DNA of 64,000 nt, taken from the NCBI GenBank assembly GCA_020637335.1, contig JACJWC010000008.1, forward strand, positions 184,150 through 248,149, written 5' to 3'. Within the stretch, counting starts at the first letter, position 1, and every line of letters begins with the position of its first letter. The position numbers and the translations under genes are program-made. Positions 42,213 to 50,402 of this stretch are shown piece by piece. The notes beneath the pieces are model-generated. The model did no database searches. It was not told where the DNA came from and saw only the letters and a program-made list of their open reading frames with translations. The DNA comes from Acidobacteriota bacterium. GTDB lineage: Bacteria; Acidobacteriota; Holophagae; Acanthopleuribacterales; Acanthopleuribacteraceae.

Positions 42213-43646
42213 TTATTGGTCAGGTTGGTTTTTGGGCATATGCAGCCGAATCGAGAAGGTGGGCGCCACATAATGCGCCTCGATTCCGATTTGCAAAGCA
42301 GCACAATAATGTTCGACCAAGGCCAGGCCCAACCCGCTGTGAAATCCGTCACCACTGCCGGGGTGTTTGCGCCAAAATGGCCGAAACATATCCTGCAGTT
42401 GATCGGGTGTAAAGGGCTCACTTCGATTGCTTAAACTTAACACCCAATGGTTGTCTTGCTCCTCAAACGCGACGGCAAGATCTGCTGGAGGTAATGCATG
42501 GGCAACGGCGTTTTGGACCAGGTTGAGCAGGACCAGTTCCAGCATGGACTCGTCGCTGACGATGGAGACTGCAGGCAGGTTCCCACGCCAAGCCGGCGCG
42601 TTGGGATTGAGCAGACGCATTCGCTCTTGCACACGATCCCAAAGCGTTGCCAGGTCTAATTCCTCTTTATTAATCTGAATTCGATGACTTTCACTTCGGG
42701 CCAATCCCAGCAGGTTGGCCACCATTTTCTGCATGTGCTGGGAGATGTGGCCAACATCCTCAAAAAAACCTTCGACAGCTTGGCGGTTCTCGGGCCAGGT
42801 CCGGCCGACCTCGGCCAAACTGGCGAGTTCGGCAATCGGCGTACGTAACTCATGGGCTACGTTTTGTGAGAACAGCCGCTCATTTTCCAAACGATCGGCG
42901 ACCCGTTTCAACAAACCATTTAGTTGATTGATGATGGGCGTTAATTCGCGTACCGCCGGATCTTGGAGGGGCGTGTTGAGTTGGTTGGGACCCCAGCTGG
43001 CAAGCGTTTGTCCCAGCCGATTCAAGGGCGCGAGTCCCTTGTGTAAACCGCGGCGGACTTGCCAGAAAATAAGCGCCATCAGGCATAGTAGTGCAATGCC
43101 TTGAATCCAAAGGGTTTGGCTGTAGAGCTCGTCAAGCTCTTCGCGCCGTTCAGCAAGCGCGATGGTCAGGCTGGGTGGAGGTCCGTCTGCGCTATTTTCC
43201 GTGGTGGAGCTGCGTGAATCGTGCTGGGGACTGAAGCTAAGGGTTACCAGCCGGCACGGTCCATGGGGCGGCAGTTCCAAGTCGGTAAAAACGGGCTCTG
43301 GAAAATACTCGTAATTTTCCAGGAGTTTGCGGTTCTGCAGCGAATGTGATCGTTCCAGCAACTGGCCGTCCGGGCCCCAAATCTCAAAATAGTGGGGGCC
43401 GCGAGGATCTTCGTATTCCGGCATGATGGTGTGTGAGAAGAGCAGGTCCAAACCTTGATCGGTTTGAATGGTCAAAAGTGCCAATACCTCGGCCTCATCC
43501 AAAACGGCCTCATCGAACCTGTCCTGGAAAACCGAGCGGGCCACCCAGCCAAGCAATGTCATAAAGGCGATAAGAACCAGGGAGATACCCAATAAAAGGT
43601 TGCGTTCCAGCAGGCCGCGAATGGAAATGGTTTTAGGCGATGACAT
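42213..43646 (-). CDS. Sensor histidine kinase
   Basis: 477 residues from the ATG at 43646; a GTG/ATG further upstream overlaps the regulator too deeply. Two membrane helices (about 14-37 and ~175-195) enclose a periplasmic domain of ~140 residues. Then a HAMP-like region, the H-box FSQNVAHELRTPIAELASL, the N-box LVLLNLVQNAVAH and the ATP lid GDGFHSGLGLALVEHY. In the usual G1 place (DxGxG) the sequence reads LSNRSEPFT, so the G1 box is degenerate, as in the QseC subgroup. It overlaps the response regulator by 14 bases. Confidence 0.88.
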   Translation of the reverse strand: MSSPKTISIRGLLERNLLLGISLVLIAFMTLLGWVARSVFQDRFDEAVLDEAEVLALLTIQTDQGLDLLFSHTIMPEYEDPRGPHYFEIWGPDGQLLERSHSLQNRKLLENYEYFPEPVFTDLELPPHGPCRLVTLSFSPQHDSRSSTTENSADGPPPSLTIALAERREELDELYSQTLWIQGIALLCLMALIFWQVRRGLHKGLAPLNRLGQTLASWGPNQLNTPLQDPAVRELTPIINQLNGLLKRVADRLENERLFSQNVAHELRTPIAELASLAEVGRTWPENRQAVEGFFEDVGHISQHMQKMVANLLGLARSESHRIQINKEELDLATLWDRVQERMRLLNPNAPAWRGNLPAVSIVSDESMLELVLLNLVQNAVAHALPPADLAVAFEEQDNHWVLSLSNRSEPFTPDQLQDMFRPFWRKHPGSGDGFHSGLGLALVEHYCAALQIGIEAHYVAPTFSIRLHMPKNQPDQ

Positions 43647-44298
43647 AGCCAAACCCGCGTTTGGTCTCAATAACGGGATCTTCAGCGGGTAAATTTATTT
43701 TTTTGCGAATGCGATAGACCAGGACATCAATGACATTACTGCTGCTCTCGCAACCACTCTGGTACAGGTGATCCGCGAGTTGGTCCCGGGTAACGACCCG
43801 TCCGCGGTTCAAGGCCAAATACTCCAAAATACTGAATTCCTTGGCCGATAAATCCAACACCTGGCCCTGACGACTGACCTGGCGTAACGCCAAATCCAAA
43901 CGCAGATCGCCAATTTTTAGGACGGGACACTTATTCTGATGCAGGCGCCGCAGCAGGGCACGGATTCGCGCAACCAATTCGCCAAACACAAAGGGTTTGG
44001 TCAGGTAATCATCGGCACCCCAGACCAAGCCTTTGACCCGGTCCTGCACGTCGTCCTTGGCGCTGAGGATTAGCACGTGAGTCTGATTATTCTGGCTGCG
44101 TAACCGCTGCAAAAACCCAAAACCATCCATACCGGGCAACATGATGTCGAGAATGATCACGTCGTAGGTGTAGGTCTGAACCAGGTCCAGTGCCTCTTCA
44201 GCGGTTCGGGCCAAATCAACGGCAAAACCCTCTTGGCTCAAGCCGGTGAACAGGGATCGCTGCAGCCTTTCTGAATCCTCTACGACCAATAGCTTCAT
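43633..44298 (-). CDS. OmpR-family response regulator
   Basis: 221 residues from the ATG at 44298 (AGGAAGAGG upstream). The receiver domain has Glu-Asp at 7-8 (VVEDSERL), the phosphorylated Asp in VIILDIMLPGMDGFG (about 51), LSAKDD and YLTKPFVFGELVARIRALLRR. The winged helix at ~125-220 contains LSAKEFSILEYLALNRGRVVTRDQLADHLY and NVIDVLVYRIRKKI. QseB/PmrA-like in style. Located first in a two-gene operon with the kinase, divergent from the LtaS-like gene, with candidate binding sites in the spacer. Confidence 0.9.
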   Translation of the reverse strand: MKLLVVEDSERLQRSLFTGLSQEGFAVDLARTAEEALDLVQTYTYDVIILDIMLPGMDGFGFLQRLRSQNNQTHVLILSAKDDVQDRVKGLVWGADDYLTKPFVFGELVARIRALLRRLHQNKCPVLKIGDLRLDLALRQVSRQGQVLDLSAKEFSILEYLALNRGRVVTRDQLADHLYQSGCESSSNVIDVLVYRIRKKINLPAEDPVIETKRGFGYVIA

Positions 44299-44354
44299 AT
44301 CTACCTCTTCCTGCTTATTATTCGGCTTGGGACCGGCATTACAACATGACATTT

Positions 44355-44374
44355 GGATTACCAAACGGTAATCC
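44355..44374. promoter_or_regulatory. Palindrome in the regulator/sulfatase spacer
   Basis: GGATTACC-AAAC-GGTAATCC, a perfect 8-bp inverted repeat between divergent genes. Confidence 0.5.
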
Positions 44375-44379
44375 GGACG

Positions 44380-44397
44380 TTCATCTGAATTTCATCT
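44380..44397. promoter_or_regulatory. PhoB/OmpR-type direct repeat
   Basis: TTCATCT (44380-44386), 4 bases, TTCATCT (44391-44397): a perfect 7+4+7 layout with an 11-bp period, as bound by OmpR-family dimers. It lies about 80 bases before the adjacent response regulator gene and 30 before the sulfatase gene. Confidence 0.5.
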
Positions 44398-44428
44398 TGG
44401 CCCATTAACGTGTTGTCAGGAGGCCATG

Positions 44429-46348
44429 ATGCACCGTTTTATTCGCAAATATCCTTTGTATTCCGCCCTATTTGGGTTCTGGTTGGCTCTGGGCAGTCTG
44501 AGCCGAATCCTGTTTTTTTTCAAATTTGGTAACCATTTGGCTATCTTGAGTCTGTTCCAGGTACTCGCCGTTGGTCTGTTATTGGACGTGATGGTCGGCG
44601 GTGCGGTCGTAGCCTTCCTAATGCTTCCGAGCCTGATGCCGTTTCGTCTTTCTGCCCGTATACTCCGTATCCTACAGGCTTCGTATTTCGGTCTTTGTTC
44701 TTTCGGTTTATTTTACTTGGCTGCCGTCGAATACTACTTTTTTGAAGAGTTTGGGGCACGCTTTAATTATGTAGCGGTCGATTATCTGCTCTTCCCGCAA
44801 GAAGTCTTCACCAATATCTGGCAGAGTTATCCTGTTTTGCCGGTGATTTTCGCATGTGCGGTTTTGGCCATTGTGCTGGCAAGTGGCTATTTTTGGGGCG
44901 TTCGCCAAATCCAATATGCACCACTACCCTGGTTTAAGCGGCTGGGCATATGGAGTGGCTGGGTACTAATGAGCACCTTGGCATTATTGTTCTCTTCAAT
45001 GCGCTGGAGCCATTGGAGTTCCGACCGAACCCTTAATGAATTGAGCCAAAATGATCTCTACCAATTCTTCTACTCCTTGCAAACCGCCTCTCTAGATTAC
45101 AACCAGTACTACGCCACTTTGCCCAGCGATATGGCCTGGCAAAAACTCAAAGCCGATTTACTGCCTGCACCCAAACGCGCTGGCCATTCCACCTTTCATA
45201 CCCAAACTGCCCATAAAGCATCCATAAAACCCAATGTCGTTTTCATTGTGATGGAAAGTTTTGGGGCGGAGTTCAGTGGAAAGTTGTCCCAAAATGAGGG
45301 TTACACCCCGGCCTTTGATCAATTGGCCAGTCAGGGTCTGCTTTTTTCCAACGCGTTTGCGACTGGGAACCGCACCATTCGCGGTCTGGAAGCGATTCTC
45401 ACGTCTTTCCCGCCTTTGCCCGGCCGATCGGTGGTTAAGCGGGATAAAAGCCGCCATTTCTTTTCGATTGCCCAGGTCATGCAGGAGCAGGGCTATCAGA
45501 CCCGCTTCCTGTATGGCGGTCGTGGCCTTTTTGATGGCATGCGCGATTTTATGTTGAGCAATGGCTATGAAAAGTTCCTGGAACAGAAAGACTTTGCCGA
45601 TCCGAGCTTTACGACGGCTTGGGGTGTCTGTGATGACGATCTCTATCAGCAGAGCCTTGCCGAGTTTGATCAGTTGAACAAAGCCGGCAAACCTTTTTTT
45701 GCCACGGTATTAACGGTTTCCAACCACAAACCTTACACTTATCCCAAAGGCCGCATTCAGGCTGATCCCGATGCTCATAAACGCGTGAATGCCGTTCAAT
45801 ATGCCGATGCTGCTTTGGGTAGTTTTTTTGAACAGGCACGCCATCACGATTGGTTTGAAGACACGGTCTTTGTGATCGTGGGCGATCATGGTGCACGTAT
45901 TTACGGATCACCTTTATTCCCACTGGTTTCCTACCGCGTTCCCATTCTGTTTTACGGTCCAAAATGGCTAGGTGAGCCAAAGGAAGATAGCCAATTGGCA
46001 AGTTCCATGGACATTTCACCGACCTTGTTTGGCCTGCTAGGTTGGACCGTTGAAACGCCCTTTTATGGTCGCGACCTTTCCCAGCCAGCGGCTCATCCGT
46101 TTGTCGCCATGCAACACAATCGCGATGTCGCGCTCTTTAATGGCCAATACTTGGTCGCTTTGGGGCTCGGCAAGGAAATCCGGGCATTCTCGGTGGATGA
46201 GAACTTGAATTTGCGCGAATTGGCTTCGCCTGAAGGTAGCCTCAAACAACAGGTTGAGGATGCGATTGCGCTGTATCAAACGGCGTATGACCAATATGAG
46301 CGCCAAGTGTACCACCGACCGATTGGGCCTGAACTCACCCTTTATTAA
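44429..46348 (+). CDS. LTA-synthase-like membrane sulfatase/phosphoglycerol transferase family protein
   Basis: About 639 residues; an ATG at 44426 precedes the one used, but AGGAGG is only 2 bases from it and 5 from 44429. Five N-terminal membrane helices (up to ~190) are followed by a periplasmic alkaline-phosphatase-fold domain. Metal and catalytic landmarks: NVVFIVMESFGAEFSG (metal Glu), ATGNRTIRGLEAIL (catalytic Thr), VSNHKPYTYP and VIVGDHGARIYG (metal Asp-His). In Gram-negatives such proteins transfer phosphoglycerol or phosphoethanolamine to glycans. The divergent two-component system may regulate it. Confidence 0.87.
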   Translation: MHRFIRKYPLYSALFGFWLALGSLSRILFFFKFGNHLAILSLFQVLAVGLLLDVMVGGAVVAFLMLPSLMPFRLSARILRILQASYFGLCSFGLFYLAAVEYYFFEEFGARFNYVAVDYLLFPQEVFTNIWQSYPVLPVIFACAVLAIVLASGYFWGVRQIQYAPLPWFKRLGIWSGWVLMSTLALLFSSMRWSHWSSDRTLNELSQNDLYQFFYSLQTASLDYNQYYATLPSDMAWQKLKADLLPAPKRAGHSTFHTQTAHKASIKPNVVFIVMESFGAEFSGKLSQNEGYTPAFDQLASQGLLFSNAFATGNRTIRGLEAILTSFPPLPGRSVVKRDKSRHFFSIAQVMQEQGYQTRFLYGGRGLFDGMRDFMLSNGYEKFLEQKDFADPSFTTAWGVCDDDLYQQSLAEFDQLNKAGKPFFATVLTVSNHKPYTYPKGRIQADPDAHKRVNAVQYADAALGSFFEQARHHDWFEDTVFVIVGDHGARIYGSPLFPLVSYRVPILFYGPKWLGEPKEDSQLASSMDISPTLFGLLGWTVETPFYGRDLSQPAAHPFVAMQHNRDVALFNGQYLVALGLGKEIRAFSVDENLNLRELASPEGSLKQQVEDAIALYQTAYDQYERQVYHRPIGPELTLY

Positions 46349-46359
46349 ACCCAATAACG

Positions 46360-46410
46360 CTCCCTACTGGTCAAAGCTGCTATTTGTCTGTACTTTGTCC
46401 ACTAGGGAGG
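46360..46410 (+). promoter_or_regulatory. Hairpin that can hide the ribosome binding site of the next gene
   Basis: CTCCCTACTGG (46360-46370) can pair with CCACTAGGGAG (46399-46409) with one mismatch. The right arm contains the AGGGAGG ribosome binding site (46404-46410) of the gene at 46415. It may control translation or only be a weak terminator of the sulfatase gene. Confidence 0.4.
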
Positions 46411-46414
46411 ATGT

Positions 46415-46774
46415 ATGTCCTTAAAAAATCGTGTGCTCGCTTGGGTTGAGGCGTTTAATCGTGGCGATGCCAAGGCTTTGACCCATTTTTATGCTGAAGA
46501 TGCCATCAATTTCCAAGTTCCCGAAAGCCCCATTCAGGGTCGGGCCAACATTTGCGACATGTTCACCCGGGAATTTAAGCAGGCAACCATGACCTGTCTG
46601 GTTGAAAACATCTTTGAGGATGGTGAATGGGCCATCCTGGAATGGCGTGACCCTTTGGGTTTACGCGGATGCGGCTTTTTTCAATTCCAGGATGGCCTGA
46701 TCGTTTACCAGCGGGGCTACTGGGACAAACTGTCTTTTTTGCGAATGCACGGTTTGCCCATTCCCAAGGATTGA
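46415..46774 (+). CDS. NTF2/SnoaL-like small protein
   Basis: 119 residues of the NTF2-like cone fold: an N-terminal helix (LKNRVLAWVEAFNRGDAKALTHFYAEDA), the PIQGRANICDMF segment, then strands EDGEWAILEWRDPLGLRGCGFFQFQDGLIVYQRGYWDK. Many such proteins are small-molecule isomerases or binding proteins; no catalytic set can be named. It follows the LtaS-like gene by 66 bases. AGGGAGG lies 4 bases before the ATG. Confidence 0.82.
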   Translation: MSLKNRVLAWVEAFNRGDAKALTHFYAEDAINFQVPESPIQGRANICDMFTREFKQATMTCLVENIFEDGEWAILEWRDPLGLRGCGFFQFQDGLIVYQRGYWDKLSFLRMHGLPIPKD

Positions 46775-46780
46775 GGGCTC

Positions 46781-48594
46781 TTAGGGGCAGCCATTCAACC
46801 AACTGGTGCACAGAATGTACATATCGGTTTGGTCGACGATTTGGTCTTGATTCAAATCGCCTGAGCACTGGGCACATGGACCGAATTGGTCGATGAGCAC
46901 GATCATGTCGCGTACATTGCTGGTCCCATCTCCGTTCAAGTCATAAGCGCAGGCATTGCCTTGGGTTACGGGCCCAAACGGCGTGAATTGGATCAGGGGA
47001 CTGACGGAAAAACCACCAGCCGCGCCTGGGTCGGTAATGTACCAACGGGCGAACAGCGGTACATTCTGCCAGGTAGCCGATGCCGGGATGGAAAGGGCCT
47101 GAGAAGCGTAGCCATCGCCCGGACCACTACCCTGTGTGGTGGTTTCCAAACGGGCAAAAGCGGCTGAGCTGGGGATGGCGTTCAGGCCCGGATCAACCGT
47201 GTCAACCGCTAGAACAGCCGTAGCCCCGCCCAAAGTCTCATCCACGGCAAGCGTGAATTGAGGGTTACCCAGCAGCGGCGGTTCAATGGCAATCGACACG
47301 GGACTAAACCCGCCCGAGCCGCCTTTCCAGAGCCGCTGATTTGAGGAACTCGGTTGGACTCGCTGAACAAGGTCGGCCGATCAAAGGGGGCCTGCTCATT
47401 GGCGACCCGCAGGTCGGTCAAGGGTCGGGTTAAAAAGGCCAGAAGATCGGCTTTCTGGTTGGCGGTCATGTTGCGAGGACGGATACGCGGATCTTTGTTC
47501 GGTGCGTTGAAATCGCCACCACGGTCGTAGAAATCGATGACTTCCTGAAGGGTTTGAAATCGGCCGTTGTGAAAGAAGTGGCTTCTTTGGGCGACGTTAC
47601 GCAAGCCGGGCGTTTTAAAAGCACCGCGGTCCTGGTTGTTTCCGGTCTCATTAAAGCGTCCCAAATCGTCATTGACCGGGCGCACACCAATGTAATGAAA
47701 GTTGTTGTCAGTCAATAAAGGACCCGCATGGCATTGGGCACAATCGTTTTGAACAAATACGTTGCGACCTCTGCGTTCCTGTTGGGTTAGGGCATTCGGA
47801 ACACCGGAAGCGTCTGCATCCAAAGGTGTTTGATCGGAGACCAAGGTCCGCTCATAAGTGGCAATGGCCATGGCGATCCGGGTGGGCGTAACCTCGGTGC
47901 TGCCAAAGGCTTCCTCAAACAGGGCGGGATAACCGCGATCGGCCAGCCAATTGGCCAGGTCGTTGGGGATACTTTCGGCCAGGACCAATGGGGTTGCGGA
48001 GGCGATTTGGTCGGCGACTTGTTGCCAGTTGCGGCTCTGATGGGCCATTTCCGCACTGCTGACCGGTGGACCCAAAACCTGACTTTCCAGGGCAGCGCCA
48101 TTATTGATGACAACCGCATTGGTCAACGGGTCGCGGAAGGTACCGGTTGCGCGGCCATCCCAAAATAGGCGTGGTGCATAAGCTGAATTGACCGCACTGG
48201 GCGATTTGCGGCCCGTCACCTGCTCGTAGATGCCAAACGCATCGGACCAGGTATAGGTTCCCGAAGCTTCATGCAGTGGAACGCCGGGCGAACCAATGAT
48301 GTCGTCGGGTGTCTGAAAAACGCCATCTGGGCCCGGGTTTAGGCTGTTGATCGAGCCCGATCGCGCATCGGAACCACCGCTGGCTGGCTGATGGCATGTA
48401 CCACAAGCTACGGTTCGGGTACTGCTCAACTGTTCTTCCCAAAAGAGGGTTTTACCCAAGTTGGCTTTAGCAGTTGTGATGGGATTGCCAGCCGGGACAG
48501 GCGGTGGTCCCAGCGGTCCTGGTGGTGGGGGTCCACCCTGTGCCAGGACCAGGCTGGAAAAGAGGATGAGGGGGAAAAAGCGAGTGTATTTCAT
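46781..48594 (-). pseudogene. Dihaem cytochrome c peroxidase (MauG/CcpA-like) with C-terminal dockerin repeats, frameshifted
   Basis: About 604 residues if the frameshift is repaired. From the ATG at 48594 (AAGGAG upstream): signal peptide (SSLVLAQ), a Pro-rich linker, haem site CGTCHQ, then CAQCH, and the segments ERTLVSDQTPLDADASG, TPGLRNVAQRSHFFHNGRF and KADLLAFLTRPLTDLRVANEQAPFDRP. After NRVPQISGSG the frame breaks near 47324-47326; adding one base to the T-run restores KGGSGGFSPVSIAIEPPLLGNP and continues in the frame that ends at 46781. The C-terminus holds a beta-rich domain and two dockerin-like calcium repeats (CAYDLNGDGTSNVRDMIVLIDQFG and CSGDLNQDQIVDQTDMYILCTSW). Periplasmic or cell-surface peroxidase; true frameshift or base-calling error is open. 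Confidence 0.8.
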
Positions 48595-48733
48595 CGTGTG
48601 CTCCTTCAAAACGCGGGGATCTAACCAACTGTTGGTCAGTTTCGCGGCCGAAAGTGCAGCCAATATGGAGAAATTGTGAATTCTGAGCCCAGCCATGTGA
48701 TGGCGATCACACCCACCCATGGGTAACCGCCAT

Positions 48734-48854
48734 ACCCCAGCGGGGTTCGATATCCATAGCCTAGGGTTGGTGGGTGGGGGAACACCTGCACCCATACCAC
48801 CCACCTACCCTAGGAAAATCGCCCATGCAACCAACCGAACCGCCTTGGCGGTTC
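48734..48854 (-). repeat. Three-stem palindromic element, copy A
   Basis: Order on the plus strand: ACCCC-AGC-GGGGT; long hairpin CCTAGGGTTGGTGGGTGG (48760-48777) with CCACCCACCTACCCTAGG (48797-48814), 18 bp with one fixed mismatch; GAACCGCC-TT-GGCGGTTC (48837-48854). It faces copy B. Confidence 0.88.
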
Positions 48855-48999
48855 GACAAACAATCGCGAATGGCGTGGAATTGGGTCTCATCTGGCAACC
48901 AATCCATGGAAACCATTGGATTTGCCTCGTTTGAGGCTTCTACCGGTTTAATTGCATATTTCTGCACATTCTCGATTTCCAATTCACCGGCGTAATGTC

Positions 49000-49133
49000 G
49001 AACCTCTACGGAGGTTCGTTTGGGGTGCTTCGTGCCTGTCCTAGGGTAGGCCGGTGGACGGACGTCTGTGTCCCAACCGACATTTTATCCACCGGCCAAC
49101 CCTAGGCTATGGGTGTAAAACACCTCCGGTGTT
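49000..49133 (+). repeat. Three-stem palindromic element, copy B
   Basis: Opposite orientation to A: GAACCTC-TACG-GAGGTTC (49000-49017), long hairpin with arms 49040-49058 and 49088-49106 (CCTAGGGTAGGCCGGTGGA against TCCACCGGCCAACCCTAGG), then CTATGGGTGT and AACACC-TCC-GGTGTT (49119-49133). The inner stem sequence differs from A by paired changes. Confidence 0.88.
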
Positions 49134-49249
49134 GGCGATTTGGGGCAGCCTCGTGTGGTGAACATTTCTGTTAATGCCCAATTCAGGAGCGTTACCGGTA
49201 TTACGATACCCAATATATTTGTCATCGAATTGTTGGGAATGGCCATTCG

Positions 49250-49384
49250 AACCCCAGCGGGGTTAGATATCCATAGCCTAGGGTTGGTGGGTGGGGAAGA
49301 TGCTAGGCTGGAACACCTGCACCCAAACCACCCACCTACCCTAGGACAAATGCAGCCCAAACAGCCGAACCGCCTTGGCGGTTC
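49250..49384 (-). repeat. Three-stem palindromic element, copy C
   Basis: Near copy of A, 517 bp downstream: AACCCC-AGC-GGGGTT, long hairpin arms 49277-49294 and 49328-49345, GAACCGCC-TT-GGCGGTTC. The loop is longer than in A by about 15 bases. Confidence 0.88.
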
Positions 49385-49529
49385 GACAAACAATCGCGAA
49401 TGGCGTGAATAGGGGTCCCATCTGGCGACCAAATTATGGAAACCATTGGGTTTGAATCGTTTGTGGCTTCAATCGGTTAATTTGCATATTCCTGCGCATT
49501 CCCGATTTTCAATTCACCGGCGTATTGTC

Positions 49530-49661
49530 GAACCTCTACGGAGGTTCGTTTGGGGTGGCGTCCTCGTCCTAGGGTAGGCCGGTGGACGAACGTCTGTGTC
49601 CCAACCGACATATTATCCACCGGCCAACCCTAGGCTATGGGTGTCCAACACCTCCGGTGTT
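49530..49661 (+). repeat. Three-stem palindromic element, copy D
   Basis: Near copy of B, 528 bp downstream. The A-B and C-D pairs, including the ~145 bases between members, form a tandem duplication. The spacer 48595-49723 holds no gene beside these elements. Confidence 0.88.
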
Positions 49662-49723
49662 CTCGAACCCATGCCTGAATGTTTCGAATCTATGTGAGGT
49701 ACGGTGGAGTGGGGTCCTCAGAA

Positions 49724-50401
49724 TTATTTGGTGGGATCCCATTTGTAGCCGACCCCGTAGATGGCGACGATTTTTTCGCCTAGGCCGTGTTCTTCCAGTT
49801 TCTTGCGCAGGTTCTTGATGTGCGAATCAATGGTGCGATCGGTGACGATCCGGCCATCGTTATAGAGGCGGTCCATGAGCTGGTTACGGGAAAAGACGCG
49901 TTCCGGGTTCTGGAACAACACGCCCAACAGATTGAATTCGTTGGGTGTTAAATCCAATACGTGTTGACCGATACGCGCTGACCGGGTCGGCTCATCCCAG
50001 ACCAAACCTACCTCAGTACTGACCTCTGTTTTGAGGGCGACCTGGCTGCGCCGCAGCACGCTTTTCACCCGCGCCACCACTTCCCGTGGGCTGAACGGTT
50101 TGCAAATATAATCGTCGGCGCCAATTTCCAGGCCGGTGACCCGGTCAATTTCGTCCGCACGTGCGGTCAACATGAGGATAGGTGTTTCGCTGCGGTTGCG
50201 CAGATCCCGACAAATTTCAAGTCCATCGCGGTTGGGTAACATCAGGTCAAGCAGGACCGCGTCCGGGTTCTTTTCCTCAAAAATCGCCACGACCTTGGCC
50301 CCATCTTCGACCCAAACCGTCTCGAAGCCATGGCTGTGCAGGTAATCCATCAGGAGCTGAGCAATTTTGGGTTCATCTTCGGCGATCAGGATCAGCGGCA
50401 T
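49724..50401 (-). CDS. baeR: BaeR-like OmpR-family response regulator
   Basis: 225 residues from the ATG at 50401, which directly follows the kinase stop. The receiver has EDEP at 8-11, Asp in AVLLDLMLPNRDGLE, MLTARADEIDRVTGLEIGADDYICKPFSPREVVARVKSVLRR, the last being very close to the BaeR consensus. The output winged helix contains LTPNEFNLLGVLFQNPERVFSRNQLMDRLYNDGRIVTDRTIDSHIKNLRKKL. BaeR answers to envelope stress and toxic compounds. No mdtABC-type efflux genes lie beside it, so its targets are elsewhere. Confidence 0.85.
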   Translation of the reverse strand: MPLILIAEDEPKIAQLLMDYLHSHGFETVWVEDGAKVVAIFEEKNPDAVLLDLMLPNRDGLEICRDLRNRSETPILMLTARADEIDRVTGLEIGADDYICKPFSPREVVARVKSVLRRSQVALKTEVSTEVGLVWDEPTRSARIGQHVLDLTPNEFNLLGVLFQNPERVFSRNQLMDRLYNDGRIVTDRTIDSHIKNLRKKLEEHGLGEKIVAIYGVGYKWDPTK

Positions 50402-50402
50402 C

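Noticed and set aside
48719..48995. Short open frames within the palindromic elements, ending in or containing NPRLW-like peptides
   Set aside because: They arise from the repeat sequence itself, have no ribosome binding sites and occur on both strands of the same element.
48734..49661. Regularly spaced repeats suggesting a CRISPR array
   Set aside because: Repeats are long, structured and in alternating orientation, and the intervals are themselves duplicated rather than unique spacers. No cas gene is present.
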